Shown: positions 35,631-46,276 of the stretch, piece by piece
How the letters are laid out: every line of letters begins with the position of its first letter
How positions within the stretch are numbered: position 1 is the stretch's first letter
DNA from: Flaveria trinervia
Lineage: Eukaryota > Streptophyta > Magnoliopsida > Asterales > Asteraceae
Direction of reading: 5' to 3'
Length of the DNA stretch: 64,000 bases
Assembly (NCBI GenBank): GCA_025506515.1
Contig: CM046443.1
Coordinates: 39,582,928-39,646,927 of the forward strand
Translations under genes and position numbers: made by a program
The notes under the pieces: model-generated
The model's database searches: none
Told to the model about the DNA's origin: nothing
Seen by the model: only the letters and a program-made list of their open reading frames with translations

Positions 35631-35653
35631 TATATATCTTATCCCTCTTTCAG
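35629..35653 (+). promoter_or_regulatory. TATA-like run and acceptor-like CAG upstream of E4 extra gene
   Basis: TATATATAT at 35629-35637, then CTTATCCCTCTTTCAG ending at 35653, a pyrimidine-rich acceptor-like signal 61 bases before the ATG at 35715. Confidence 0.4.
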
Positions 35654-35714
35654 AGTTTTTCATTCTTTCACGACATAAAATTTCAAAAGCTCTGAAAATA
35701 TTTCACCTTCATTA

Positions 35715-38700
35715 ATGGCGACCATGCAACTCAAGCCTCGACACAACTGTGTCGCGTACCTCACTAAATCGCCCTTCTGGACCAAATTCGATAATGCTAT
35801 AGATCTTATGGTCCAATCACCACTGAAAACGGCCTTCCTCCTAAATCCAATCATTTATGCCGATTCGCTACATCAGTTTTGGACGAATGCAGCTGTTAAT
35901 GGAGAATCTATCCATTCGTCCATCAACTCTCATAAGGTGGTCATCTCTACTGCTACCATCCGCCATATATTGCTATTAGATGATGCTGCCTACCCTGTTG
36001 GATATCCTAAGCGCCACTTGATCTTCATTTGGACAACATGGATATCAAGGCGATCTTAGTGCTTCGACCATCCTGAAGAAACATTTTCCAGATGCTGAAC
36101 GATTGATATTTCATATGGTAAATGTTTGCCTGGCCTCGAAGACTTCTTCTTGGGATCAACTATCTTCCAGATGGCAACAGGTACTATTCTCTATCCTTGA
36201 ACAAGAACCACTAAACTTTTCTGAAATAATTTTTCTTGAAATCAAGGATATGGCCACAAAACACTTTCTAACCGTTAGATACTATATCCTCGGTTTATAA
36301 TGGCCATAATAGAGAATCAGCTTTATGCTGAGGGACTAGTTGGTATGGGAGTCCCTGCTTTGGCTGTATTGCCGGAGGTATACTCCCGACACAACACTGA
36401 CCAAACTCTTAAACAGGCTGCCAAGCTGCACAAACCCACGCAGCTGGAACCCACAGCCTCCACTTCCACATCCAAAGTCCCCTCCAACCCACAAAGAAGA
36501 AGCCTAAGAAGGCTACTCAGGGAGTTGAGTCCCCTGAGGATGCTCCTGCTGCACCAAAGCAGGTTATCTCTACTGGAAATAACCCCCCAGTAGAGACTAT
36601 GACTCCACCAACTGAAGCCGCTCAGGTTTCCTCTCAAAAGGAACCTGATGCAACCACTCAAAGGGAAGCCACACTGCTGGGATCCTCCTCACTTGAGGGA
36701 TTACCATTGAAGAGCACCACTCCCCGGGTGCACACTGCTTCCACACCCTCCCCTGATGCAACCGCCCCTCAAAGCCCTACAATAATTGTTGCAAAAGTGC
36801 TGACGCAGTTGCATTCCTCACCCCCCACCCAGACACCAATCACTACTGGGATAACCTCAACACCTGAGGGGGAGGATCACAATGCTTCTGTCAACCCACA
36901 GCACAGGGGTTATCATGTTCCATCTCCTGGTGTAGACAAGGAGTGCGACCTTCTGGTGAGGCTGCCACTGCCTCTGACTCAGCAAATGACCAGGATGCAG
37001 TTGGTAACATCTCTAAGACCTCACCAGCGGCAACAGCTGATGAAGGACATAGTCCTGAGGCTGGAAGTCCCCAGAACCAAGAACAAGGGGCACATGCTAT
37101 AATTGATCTACACTCAAGGCATGTTAATCCTGACTCTGTCAGGAGGTCAGGTGATTCAGTATCAACTGATGATGACCTGAGCTTCTTCTATGATGTAGTT
37201 GCTCAAAACACCATCCTAGAGGATGAGGTTAGCAGACTCAAAGAGCTGCTGGCCAAGATGTCTCAGGATGAAAGTCCATCTGCCACCACAATACACCCAC
37301 AGATGGCACCTTCTTCTGAAGGTCCCCTAAACACTGAGCCAATACATACTTCCAAGCCACCAGCCTCTGCTTTTGGCACTAATTCTCAGGAACAGAACCA
37401 TCCTGATCAATCAGTTGCTAACCTTCAAAAATCCCTACCTCTCATCACTCCCATGATCACTGATATAGTGATCAAAGCCATTGATGAGAGGCTTCATACA
37501 ATAATACAACCCCTGGTGGAGGAGTGGTGACCAAATCACTTTCTACTGCTCAAACCCTTGCACCCAATGCAACCAAAAAGGGGGAGAGTCAGTCAGTCAG
37601 TAAAGGAAAAAGGAAGAGGACAGATGGGGAGAAGGAGAAAGAATCAGAGAAGGTAAATAAGAAGGAGTTGGCTGTTATAAGTGTGGAGGAGACTGAGTTT
37701 GATCATGAGAAGGAGAAGGAGAGTGAGAAGAGAGCTGAAGTGAATGAAAGTCAAAAAGACTTTCATGTCACATATCAAAAGAGGAAAGAAGGAGAGTCTG
37801 AGAAGGAGAAGGAGGAATGATATGGTGAAAGAAGCTGATGCCAACCATAACCGTTCAATGGATAAAATCATTGATCAGTTATATAGGCAGAGTTTTGACA
37901 TCCAACAACTAGACTCCGAGATCAGAAGGTTGGAGACAGAGGAGATCAACTCAAGATGGGCTAGTTATGATGCCTTAGAAAGAGAAAGGCTGGAGATAAT
38001 GATTAGATTTGTAGCCAAATACTTGGGAAGATCTCTGATAGAAATAAGGCCTGGACCAGGGACAACATCTTGGCAATAACCACCAAGATTTGTTCGTCTG
38101 AAGCATACTCCAAGGGTTTAGTGATTGAGGCATTAAATGAAGCTGGGGTTGGGAACCGAAAAGAACTGACAAAATTACTAAAGCCTTCCTTACAGCCAAA
38201 ATGCTAAAACAGTCTGAAAAGCCTCTATCCTCAAAATCACTACCTCCACAACCCACTAAAACAACCCCTTTACCCTCTAAACCAACCATCCAACCCACAA
38301 AACCAAATCCTTTACCCCCAAACCCACTGCCAGTGATGTACCTAGACAAAAGAAAAGAAAGGTACTGAGGCTGATGAAGAAGAAGAGGAGGATGAAGACA
38401 GACTGCCACTCTCTGCAGTTATCACTTTGCCTAAGGCTAATCCAATGTCCATCACTCCTGCTTCTCAAATGCATGCTGTGATGATAAAGATTGAAGAGGA
38501 ACAGATGCAAAGACATGATGAGGAAATGCTGAAAAGCATTGACAAAGCATATGCCACATCCTCTTCAATGATTAGCATGAAGAAAGAAGTCTTAAGATTG
38601 TACACCCTTGCTAATACCTTTCAATACCAAGGGGAAAAAGTAAGGATATGGCCTGATCCTAGGGTGGCACACAGGATTGTCAAGAAAGAAATTCCTTCAA

Positions 38701-39108
38701 AATTCAAGGGCCGAGTGAAGAGGGTTGTCGACGAAGACATCACTGTGGTTCTTGTAGTGTCCCCCTGGGAAATTGTAGAAGAGTTCAAGAAAGCTTATGA
38801 AGCCAAACAACCACCCCGAAGATGTTGGAGAATAAAATCATAAAGAAGGGATTGGTTTACAAAAGACTTGAAAACTTCAAACAAGATGAGCTCAACCTGC
38901 TCTTAGAAGGGACTCATCCAGATGAGTTTGCTTACAGACAAATAACCACGGTTGAGCTCAAGAATGGAAAACAGGCCAAGTACATCTCTGAAGTGTATGG
39001 CCGAGAAGGATTGTTTGATGGTGTGCCCGAGGTGCTGACAATGGATGAGCAGATCATGTTTCTAAGGGCTTACACCAGGGAATCCTATAGGCTGATACAC
39101 GGGAAGTA
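35715..39108 (+). pseudogene. E4 extra (post-pol) gene, near complete but frameshifted
   Basis: ATG at 35715. Regions in order: conserved N-terminal domain (35715-36340; HNCVAYLTKSPFW, SAT-like IRHILLLDD, FSEIIFLEIKD); a Pro/Ser/Thr-rich region (36340-37530); a KGKRKR-type basic and Glu-rich stretch (about 37600-37820); a coiled coil (37820-38080); and a C-terminal domain (38427-39108) with EEEQMQRHDEE, PDPRV, a VVSPWEIVEEFKKA stretch and RESYRLI at the end. Stop TAG at 39107-39109. Several one-base shifts split it. No signal peptide or transmembrane segment is evident, so an envelope role is unsupported. Function unknown. Confidence 0.82.
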
Positions 39109-39316
39109 GATCTCATGGTTGGGGTAACAGCTCAGTGTCCAAGTCCCAATACAGAGCTCCCAACCATATCATGCAAACAGATCATCAGAGACTTCTTCCC
39201 AGGCTGGTGCTGAAAAAGGGTCACTTCTCATCTGATCAAGAGGATAAAAAGACCAATCTATCTGCCAAAATAAGTGGGACTCGTCAATAACTTAGAGGTT
39301 TTGGCTGCATTGGTTC

Positions 39317-39323
39317 AGGGGAG
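39317..39323 (+). other. E4 polypurine tract
   Basis: AGGGGAG two bases before the 3' LTR; primes second-strand synthesis. Confidence 0.85.
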
Positions 39324-39325
39324 TT

Positions 39326-40134
39326 TGTTGGACCAAAAGAACCAATGAGCCTGATCAGAGAAACCTCTAAGTCCCACAGGACATCACAACAGCTGAAGAA
39401 GACCTGATCAGCTGTTCTACAAAGTCTGAAGAATACAACTGCTGAAGTATTTCTGAAGTACTGAAGACAAAGACTGAGACAACAGCTGAAGATCTAAAGT
39501 CTGAAGACTTCAACAAGTACTGAAGACAAAGACTGAAGATCAACAGCTGAAAGACAAAGTCTGATGTTCAAGTACTGAAGACATCAGCTGATGCTAACAG
39601 CTGATGACAACAGCTGAAGAGGGCTTCTTCAGTTGTTGTGATGGTTTTTCTTCATCAGTAGTTTTCTTTTCTTTTCAGTAGTTTGTTTACTTTTCTGTAG
39701 TTTTGTTTCCTTTTCAGTACTTGTAAACAACTGAAGAGGTTGTTCTTCAGTTGTTGTAGTATCAGTAGTTTTATGTTTTTCAGTAGTTGTAAATAAGATG
39801 TTTAACACTTAGGAACATTTGTAAGAAGATGTCAGTTGTTGACATCTTCAGTAGTTGTTAAACATCAGTAGTTATAAAACGGTTACATGTCACTTTCAAG
39901 TGACATCAGCCTACGTCATTCTTTCCTTTATAAGGAAGGATGACTCACCTGTAATCGTGCCATTGAGGCCGACAATCTTAATGCAATATTCCTTTTGTCA
40001 GATATTTCTCTCTCTATAACAAAATTCTTTTATCGTTTTATATCGAATTTTCTTGCTTGAATTTGTCTAATTCTGAGCTATTCCGCTGCTATATCTGTTC
40101 ACGATTATTAAACCAAGAGGCTGAGATCCTAACA
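39326..40134 (+). repeat. E4 3' LTR, 809 bp
   Basis: TGTTGGACC... to ...GATCCTAACA, close copy of 27774-28580. It includes TACGTCA (39912-39918) before a TATAAGG box near 39930. The flank TCACC follows. Confidence 0.93.
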
Positions 40135-40139
40135 TCACC
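40135..40139. repeat. Target site duplication flank of E4 (TCACC), right copy only
   Basis: Immediately follows the LTR. It corresponds to the E4-internal sequence around 26215 (homologous extra-gene site), so E4 entered the E3 extra gene here. The left copy was lost with the rearrangement. Confidence 0.55.
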
Positions 40140-41496
40140 TACAATAGGAAGAAAAGCTCTGAAAAGACTGAAGGTGAGAAAAGTTAGAAGAATTGATCAA
40201 AGAAACTGATGATCAACATAGCAGATCTATGGATAAGATTATTGATCAACTCTTCAGACAAGGATTTGACACTGCCAAACTTGACTCTGAAATAAGAAGG
40301 TTAGAGATTCAAGAGATTGAACGAAGATGGGCAAGTTGGAGTGAGAAAGAAAGGAAAGGCTGGAAACTATGGCAAGATTTATATCAAAACATCTGGGAAG
40401 GTCAATCACTGAAGTAAAGTCATGGTCCAGAGTCAGTATTTGGAAATATCCACCAGAATCTATTCTTCTGAAGTATTTAACAAAGGATTGATCATAGAAG
40501 CTCTTGATGAAGCTGGTGCTGGGAAAAGGACTGATATGGCAAAATTATCCAAAGCTTCACTCACATCCAAGATGCTAGCGCAGTCTGCACAATCACCCAA
40601 ACCAAAACAACCACCCTCACAAACCTCAAAACCAACTCCTTTACCCAATAAACCTACTCAACCCACTACCAATGATGCACCTAAGAGGAAGAGAAGGGTG
40701 TTGAGGATGGAAGAAGAAGAAGAAGAAGAAGATGAGGATGAAAGAAGAAGAAGATGATGATAAGGATGATAGTCTGCCAATCTCTGTTGTTCTCAAAATA
40801 AAGATGCCTGAGCCCAGGAGTCAACCAACAACAATCACACCTGACTTCCAAAGGCAAATGGTAAAAGTCAAACTTGAAGAAGAAGAACAACACAAACAAC
40901 ATGATGAGCAGCTGTTAAGGATGATTGATAAAGAGTTTCCCAAGTCCTCATCCATACAAGCTATGAAGAAACATGCTTAGAGGTTGTATGCTCTCAGATT
41001 TACATTCCAATATCAGAAAGAGAGAGTGAGAATTTGCCCTGACCCCAGAGTAAGTGACAGAATTCACAAAAAGAAGATTCCAAGCAGATACAATGGCCAA
41101 GTAAAGATGATTGTAGATGCTGTGATAATGTTGGCTATTGTAGTGTCACCCTGGAAAATCCTTGATGACTTGAAGAGAGCTTAGAAGTCTAAGATGACTC
41201 CACAAACTTTACTAGAAAACAAAATGGTAAAGAAGGGGTTAATCTACAAGAAGCTTGAAGAAATAAGAAGAAATGAGCTCCAGTTATTGCTTGAGGGCAC
41301 TCATCCTGATGAGTTTGCATACAGAGAGATAACAATTGTGGAGCTGAAAAATGGAAAGCATATTAAGTACTTATCTGAGTACTATGGGCCTGAGTTCTTC
41401 TTTGAAAGTGGAGCTGAAGAACTCATAATGGAAGAACAAGTTGTTTTCCTTGAGGCCTATGTGAGAGAGTCTTACAGACTTGTCATTGGGAAGTAG
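40140..41496 (+). pseudogene. E3 extra gene, C-terminal part
   Basis: Continues the E3 gene beyond the insertion. Coiled coil (MDKIIDQLFRQGFDTAKLD, 40193 on), Pro/Lys-rich linker (40590-40690), an Asp/Glu-rich run (40710-40770) and the C-terminal domain (40800-41496) with PDPRV, IVVSPWKI and RESYRLVIGK. Stop TAG at 41494-41496. It is clearly diverged from both E4-type copies, which shows it belongs to E3. Stops at 40978 and 41182 and a shift near 40420 break it. Confidence 0.8.
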
Positions 41497-41501
41497 GTTT
41501 C
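41497..41501. repeat. Target site duplication of solo LTR, left (GTTTC)
   Basis: Same five bases at 42426-42430. Confidence 0.85.
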
Positions 41502-42425
41502 TGTTGGATTCTGTATGCCCAAGACACATAGAACATTGATGCGGTTAGTATGTCATGATCCAAGTCGGGTTATACCCAATAACAAGCTTTGCAAACACAA
41601 ACAATTATTTAATTGATGATATGATCATGCAATTAAATAAACACACCAAATTTAGAAAATAGGTTTTCTAATTAAATTGCATATGAGATGGAACAACTTA
41701 ATAGGATATTTTGTTCAAGAATATAATTTGTAATGTTATCTAAGTAGGTTAGATAACATCAAATAATAAAAAGGTGTATAAATTATATAATTGTATAAAT
41801 AATTTAGTGACTTGTTTAGTATATTGTGTGTGTGTTTATTTAAGAGGGAAACCTTCTTTTAAAACCCATTTTCGGCCGCCCAAAGCAAATGGGATTGGCC
41901 CTTTTCTCCCTTGAAAACACACACACACACTAAACTAGTCTTACACCAAAAAGTTCACCTCTCATAACACATGCAAAATACCCAAAAACTAGAACACACT
42001 CTCTCTCTACAGCTCTCGAATAGCAGCAGAAAGGAAAGAGATTTTCGGGTCTAAGGTGGTGTTTCTCCCTAACAAGAAAGTGTTGTGTTATCAAGCTTGG
42101 GGTATACTAACTTGAGGGATCCTTCCTTGGAGCCTTGGCCGAGTTTTAGCATCTAATCACTCTTTTTTGGTCGACATTTTAGCTGTTTTAGAAGGTTGTT
42201 ATGGCAGCCCTTTGTGGCTGTCATATTATGTTGTTTTATGTTTACATAGCATGTATATTCACATATAATGATCCTTTGATATATGAGTTTGTTTTATACA
42301 TTAATATGGTCACTTAATGAACATATTTTCAGCCTATAAACAAATTTATAAAGTTGTTATTCCGTTGCGTTTTCAGAAAGTTTAAGAGGTTAAACTGTGA
42401 TTTTATAGTCTTACAAACCCTAATA
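41502..42425 (+). repeat. Solo LTR, 924 bp, unrelated to the E1-E6 families
   Basis: Begins TGTTGGATTCTGTATGCCC and ends CCTAATA, flanked by GTTTC on both sides. It is absent from the matching place in E4 (39108-39112), which gives an empty-site comparison. No internal region is present, so it is the product of LTR-LTR recombination. The terminal A/T instead of CA is probably a mutation. Strand is assigned by the TGTTGG start only. Confidence 0.85.
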
Positions 42426-42430
42426 GTTTC
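42426..42430. repeat. Target site duplication of solo LTR, right (GTTTC)
   Basis: Pairs with 41497-41501. After it the E3 tail (ATGGATGGGGTAACAGCTC) resumes as in E4. Confidence 0.85.
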
Positions 42431-42617
42431 ATGGATGGGGTAACAGCTCTGTGTCCAATTACCAAGACAGAGTTCCCATTCATCCTTTGCCAATCAAACC
42501 TTGTAAAATCTCTTCCCTGGCCTGAGCTTATATTGAAGATTTCTAAGCTCATCCAGATTTTGTTTCTGCCAATAAGTGGGACCTCAATAATTTTAAAGGT
42601 TTTGGCTGCATTGGTTT

Positions 42618-42625
42618 AGGGGGAG
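42618..42625 (+). other. E3 polypurine tract
   Basis: AGGGGGAG two bases before the E3 3' LTR. Confidence 0.9.
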
Positions 42626-42627
42626 TT

Positions 42628-43482
42628 TGTTGGACCAAAAGAACCAATGAGCCAGACCAGAAGAACCTTTAAGTCCCACAGACATCAAAATAACTGAAGT
42701 GATCTACAACAGCTGAAGACAAAGTCTGAAGACAAGTCTGAAGACAACTGCTGAAGACAACTGCTAAAGACAAAGTCTGAAGACAAAGTCTGAAGACAAC
42801 TGCTAAGGACAAAGTCTGAAGACAAAATCTGAAGACAACTGCTGAAGACAAAGTCTGAAGACAACTGCTGAAGACAAAGTGTGAAGACAAAGTCTGAAGA
42901 CAACTGTTGAAGACAAAGTCTGAAGACAAAGTTTGAAGACAACAGCTGAAGACAAAGTCTGAAGATCAACTTCTCAGAAGTTGTCACAACAGCTGAAGTA
43001 GTTCTATTCAGTAGTTATGATGGTTTACATTTCAGTAGTTTGTAATCAGTAGTTTTATATTATGTAAAACATTTAAAGTTCTTACACTTCAGATGTTATA
43101 ACTTCAGTAGTTGTAATGTTATGTTATACTTAGCTTTTAATGAAGGTGTCCTCAGTTGTTGTGGACATCTTTAGTAGTTTTGTTTACTCTCAGTTGTTTG
43201 TATAAATCAGTTAGATGTCACTATCAAGTGACGTCAGCTGATGTCACTATCAAGTGACGTCAGCTGATGTCACATTTCTTATAAAAGGAATGTTGGCCTA
43301 GTTTCCCTGTACGGGAAGCTTGTGCATGAATGAAAACATTCTTTTTGCAGAAAACTCTCTCTCTATAACCGTTATTGTTTGATTGAATATTCATATAATT
43401 CTTACCGTAATTTCGTCTAATTCATGTGCTATTCCGCTGCAAATCCTAATCTAATAGATCAAACTAGATCTCGATCCTTTCA
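42628..43482 (+). repeat. E3 3' LTR, 855 bp
   Basis: TGTTGGACC... to ...CCTTTCA, partner of 16306-17083. It is longer by a reshuffled 26-bp U3 array (about 42715-42960) and a 26-bp promoter duplication (43220-43270). Confidence 0.93.
43229..43287 (+). promoter_or_regulatory. E3 3' LTR promoter with duplicated TGACGTCA
   Basis: TGACGTCA occurs at 43229-43236 and again at 43255-43262, then TATAAAAG at 43280-43287. The 5' LTR has one copy. Confidence 0.6.
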
Positions 43483-43487
43483 ATAGA
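43483..43487. repeat. Target site duplication of E3, right copy (ATAGA)
   Basis: Matches 16301-16305. Confidence 0.95.
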
Positions 43488-44113
43488 GATCTTTGCTCTG
43501 GTGAACTCCATGGAGATCCATGATTTAAAAGAACTATCCAATCTAGAATTGATTAATCATAAGGCTATGTTAAAGGGTTATGAGTTTGAAGACATTCTAA
43601 GAATGTTCAAAAGAACAGACAACTTCAAATCTCTCAAGGCTATTTGTATGAGGAAAGAAAGATCCTTTGTTAACCCACTTGATAAGAAGAAGACAAATCC
43701 AGCTGAAGAAGTGGTATTCCCTGAGCTCAAGGTGAAGCCTATAGAATCTTTGAAAAGAAAGACGGTAGCCGGAACTCATTCCTCCAAACCAATCTCAAAT
43801 GTCTATTATGATAAAAGGACATACGAGTTGGTGATTGAAAAAAGATGGGAAGGAAAAGAAGGAACTGAAATCATATTGTTTAGTGGATATGAGGTGAGAT
43901 TGTTAGATGAATCCAATATCCACTACATATACACAAGGCATTTCAAAGAGATCAAAAAAAGATGGGAGAAGAAGTTATGCATTTCTTTCTAAAATGTATA
44001 AAGATTCTAAAGATGGGATTTATTAGAATCAATGCTAAGAGAGAGGAGAGGAAGTTTAAGAAGACTCCCCTACAATTAGGGAATATTATGAAGTTAGAGG
44101 TGGAGGTAGATGG
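43488..44113 (+). pseudogene. E2 extra gene, C-terminal part
   Basis: Counting one ATAGA, the E2 frame before E3 runs straight on into this segment (open to 43992). That confirms the two halves were one gene. Features: MEIHDLKELSNLELINHKAM, a KERSF stretch and basic clusters; after a frameshift near 43980 a Lys/Arg-rich tail (RINAKREERKFKK) follows to about 44113, where an inverted LTR fragment begins. Unlike the C-terminal domain of E3/E4, so E2 belongs to a third lineage. Confidence 0.75.
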
Positions 44114-44760
44114 TGTTAGGATCTCAGCATCTTCTTTGATCAATTAGATTGGATTTGTAGCGGAATGAGCCCACGAATTAACAAATTTAAAAAAGAACAC
44201 GTGAAATTTATCAATGAAATTGTGTTTGTTATAGAGAGAGAATTTCTGCCAAAAGGAATATATTCATTCAATACACGCTTCGGCTGGCGTTCGCGCACTT
44301 ACAATTAGGTCATCTTTCCTTTTATAAGGGAAGCTGTCGTTAGCTGATGTCACTTGACAGTGACATCTAACTGTTATTTAACTACTGAAAGTTAACACAA
44401 CTACTGAAGATGTCAAACAACTAACATCTTCTTACAAAAATACCAAGTGTCAGCTACCCACATTTGTATATGCCGATGACCATAGAATAAATGTTAATAA
44501 GTGTTCGTTCCTCCGTATTAACAAATGTGGATTGCCGAACAAATGTTGACAAGTACTTTGTACATCTACATTTACTAATGCAGATGTTCAACAGCAAATG
44601 CGCAAGTGTTTGTTCATCCGCATTTGTTAATGTTGATGACCAAATACCAATGCTGAAGAAGAAAAAGAAATGTTGATGAAGATTGCAACATCCGCATTAG
44701 TCAATGCGGATGAATAGAAGAAATGCTGATGGAGAATTTTGCACTTAGACTAGTTCCCTG
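44114..44760 (-). repeat. Inverted, incomplete LTR with its own palindromic U3 motif
   Basis: Starts TGTTAGGATCTCAGC, the complement of a family II-type LTR end, and keeps the R/U5 landmark (GTTATAGAGAGAGAA at about 44228) and a TATA box (CTTATAAAAG on the minus strand near 44320-44329). Beyond 44450 the U3 differs from the other LTRs and is filled with CATCCGCATT/AATGCGGATG-like units. The expected TGTTGG start is not found, so the far end is worn or deleted; the edge at 44760 is approximate. Confidence 0.65.
44689..44712. repeat. Perfect 10-bp inverted repeat, CATCCGCATT / AATGCGGATG
   Basis: Arms 44689-44698 and 44703-44712 with a 4-base loop. Related half-sites occur near 44618, 44571 and 44462. 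Confidence 0.9.
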
Positions 44761-45054
44761 ATGTATAGGTCAGAGGTAGTTTAGTCATTTTGTACAGGCA
44801 TGCGCCAGCCTATAAACAGAATAGAAAACCTTGTATGTGAGGTGACAGTGGATAGATATTAGACAATTAGAATATTTTGATAAGGTGTATTATGTTACTG
44901 TTTAATACAAAACCCTAGCATTCATTGCAACTGTTTTTCACCTTGATTAATACAAAGAGCATTTATGAGTATTTCTTACATTCAATGTTCTGCGATTGTT
45001 TGATTCCACCTTACAATCAATGACTCAATCATCATATTCGTTCCTTTTTGATTC
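44761..45054. other. Unassigned stretch, possibly retroelement LTR debris
   Basis: No coding frame. A CCTATAAACAG TATA-like box near 44811 and a TTAATACAAAGAGCA stretch near 44946 recall LTR ends, but I see no edges or partner copy. Confidence 0.3.
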
Positions 45055-45620
45055 ACATTAATAGAGAATATCTTTCTCACACCCAGTCAACACTACGAGT
45101 TCTTAGTCATGCCATTCAGATTGATGAATGTTGCGATAGTGTTCATAGATTTAAGGAACCGGGTATGCAAGCCCTATTTTGATATTTTTGTAATTGTGTT
45201 TATCGATGATATTCTTATTTGCTTATGATCTAAGGAAGACAAAATATATTCCAAGTTCTCCAAGTATGAATTTTTGGTTGCATGAAGTGAAGTTTTTAGG
45301 ACATGTGGTTAATATGAAAGGAATCCACATTGATCCTGCAAAGATCAAAGCAGTTAAAAAGTGGGATACACCCTAGATGCCCTCGAAAATCCAGAAATTC
45401 CAAAAATTAGTCAGGTACTACCAATAATTCAATGCTAACTTCTCAAAGATCATTCAACCATTGAAAAAGTTAACATAAAAGGATAAGAAATTAGATTGGG
45501 ATCATAAACATGAAGAGAACTTCTAAATTTAAAAGAGAGATTGTGTAATTCGCCAATATTGACACTCTATGATGGATCCAATAACTTCGTGGTGTTCTGC
45601 GATGCATCACAACTATTTAA
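45055..45620 (+). pseudogene. pol: Decayed Ty3/gypsy reverse transcriptase fragment
   Basis: Readable in pieces: YEFLVMPF, then FVIVFIDDIL (the FIDD form of the RT active site, 45186-45215). The open stretch 45194-45376 follows with FLGHVVNMKGIHIDPAKIKAVKKW; then a KDKKLDWDHKHEEN-like piece and VVFCDASQ-like RNase H start near 45590. Order and residues fit chromovirus-type gypsy RT. Stops and shifts throughout; far older than the copia elements. Confidence 0.85.
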
Positions 45621-45639
45621 CTCTGTTATTGGAGCTCAT

Positions 45640-46270
45640 CGAGAAGTATTGATATTACTATTGGCTTGTCACCCCACCCTTGTTTGTTAGTTTAGTAGCT
45701 GGGACTGACAATGTTCATGAACGGAACCTTACGTGAATACATTTCGACAACTCTTTACGAATCTCGTAGGCTTAATTTTGAGTCTCATGTTTACATGTGA
45801 TATTGATTGCTCATAACTGTATAGATACATGTCCTATGAATTTCAGCATAATATCATATTTATTTATTATTTAAACTTGTGAACTCACCAACATATGTTG
45901 ATCTTTAGATCATATCTTTTTAGGTAACAACAATCATTGAGGCTAGGTAGAGTTGACTTTTAGAGATGACCCCAAGGATTTCATGATAGACTTGCTCTAG
46001 TGTTTCAAACAATCAAATTTTATTTTATGTTTACCGTACTTGGGGCCTGTTTGCCTTTACTTATTCTCGAGTTGCAAAATTCAAATTGATTATAGTTATT
46101 GACTCCTTTTGTTGTCAATTGACTAAAAATGTCACAAGTCACCATTTGTGTTAGGTGATTTCATGACACTTTGCTTTCCATAATATAATGCATCTCCATT
46201 AACTATCAATGTGTTATGAAGATCTCGTGCATTGTATACTCGGGTTTATGCTATAAGTGAGGGTGTGACA
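45640..46270 (+). repeat. Probable gypsy LTR remnant
   Basis: No coding sense. It holds GTGAACTCACCAACAT near 45887 and ends GGGTGTGACA at 46270, both of which recall the 3' part of gypsy LTRs (from memory). It directly follows the gypsy RT relic, so part of the internal region is deleted. The left edge is uncertain. Confidence 0.4.
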
Positions 46271-46276
46271 CATAAC

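Larger units (their letters stand above)
27774..40134 (+). mobile_element. E4: Sirevirus-like Ty1/copia element, family II, nested in E3
   Basis: LTR 27774-28580, primer site, gag, pol, spacer, extra gene, polypurine tract and LTR 39326-40134. By eye the two LTRs differ at around ten substitutions plus small indels over about 808 bases, so it is young. It has no target duplication on the left because the partial copy is joined there. On the right TCACC (40135-40139) would be the surviving one. Many one-base frameshifts are present as read. Confidence 0.93.
16306..43482 (+). mobile_element. E3: Sirevirus-like Ty1/copia element, family II, host of nested E4
   Basis: 5' LTR 16306-17083, primer site, gag, protease, integrase, RT, RNase H, spacer, extra gene, polypurine tract and 3' LTR 42628-43482, flanked by ATAGA on both sides. 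Inserted into the E2 extra gene. Its own extra gene is interrupted by E4-derived DNA (26107-40134) and its tail by a solo LTR (41502-42425). Removing these leaves about 12 kb. Coding parts keep frame for long runs but carry scattered stop codons, so it is older than E4 and E6. Confidence 0.92.

Noticed and set aside
35715..39108. Extra gene as a true envelope gene
   Set aside because: The position fits, but I see no signal peptide, transmembrane helix or glycoprotein-like pattern; Pro/Ser-rich, basic and coiled-coil regions fit an internal protein better.
41502..42425. MITE or DNA transposon in the E3 tail
   Set aside because: Starts TGTTGG, has a 5-bp duplication and no terminal inverted repeats of DNA-transposon type; a solo LTR fits better.
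44491..44676. 61-codon plus-strand frame
   Set aside because: Lies in the palindromic U3 of the inverted LTR fragment; no homologue, and a Lys run at the end.
44109..44732. GATGG as target duplication around the inverted LTR (44109-44113 and 44728-44732)
   Set aside because: The right copy is not preceded by the expected LTR terminus, so the match may be chance.
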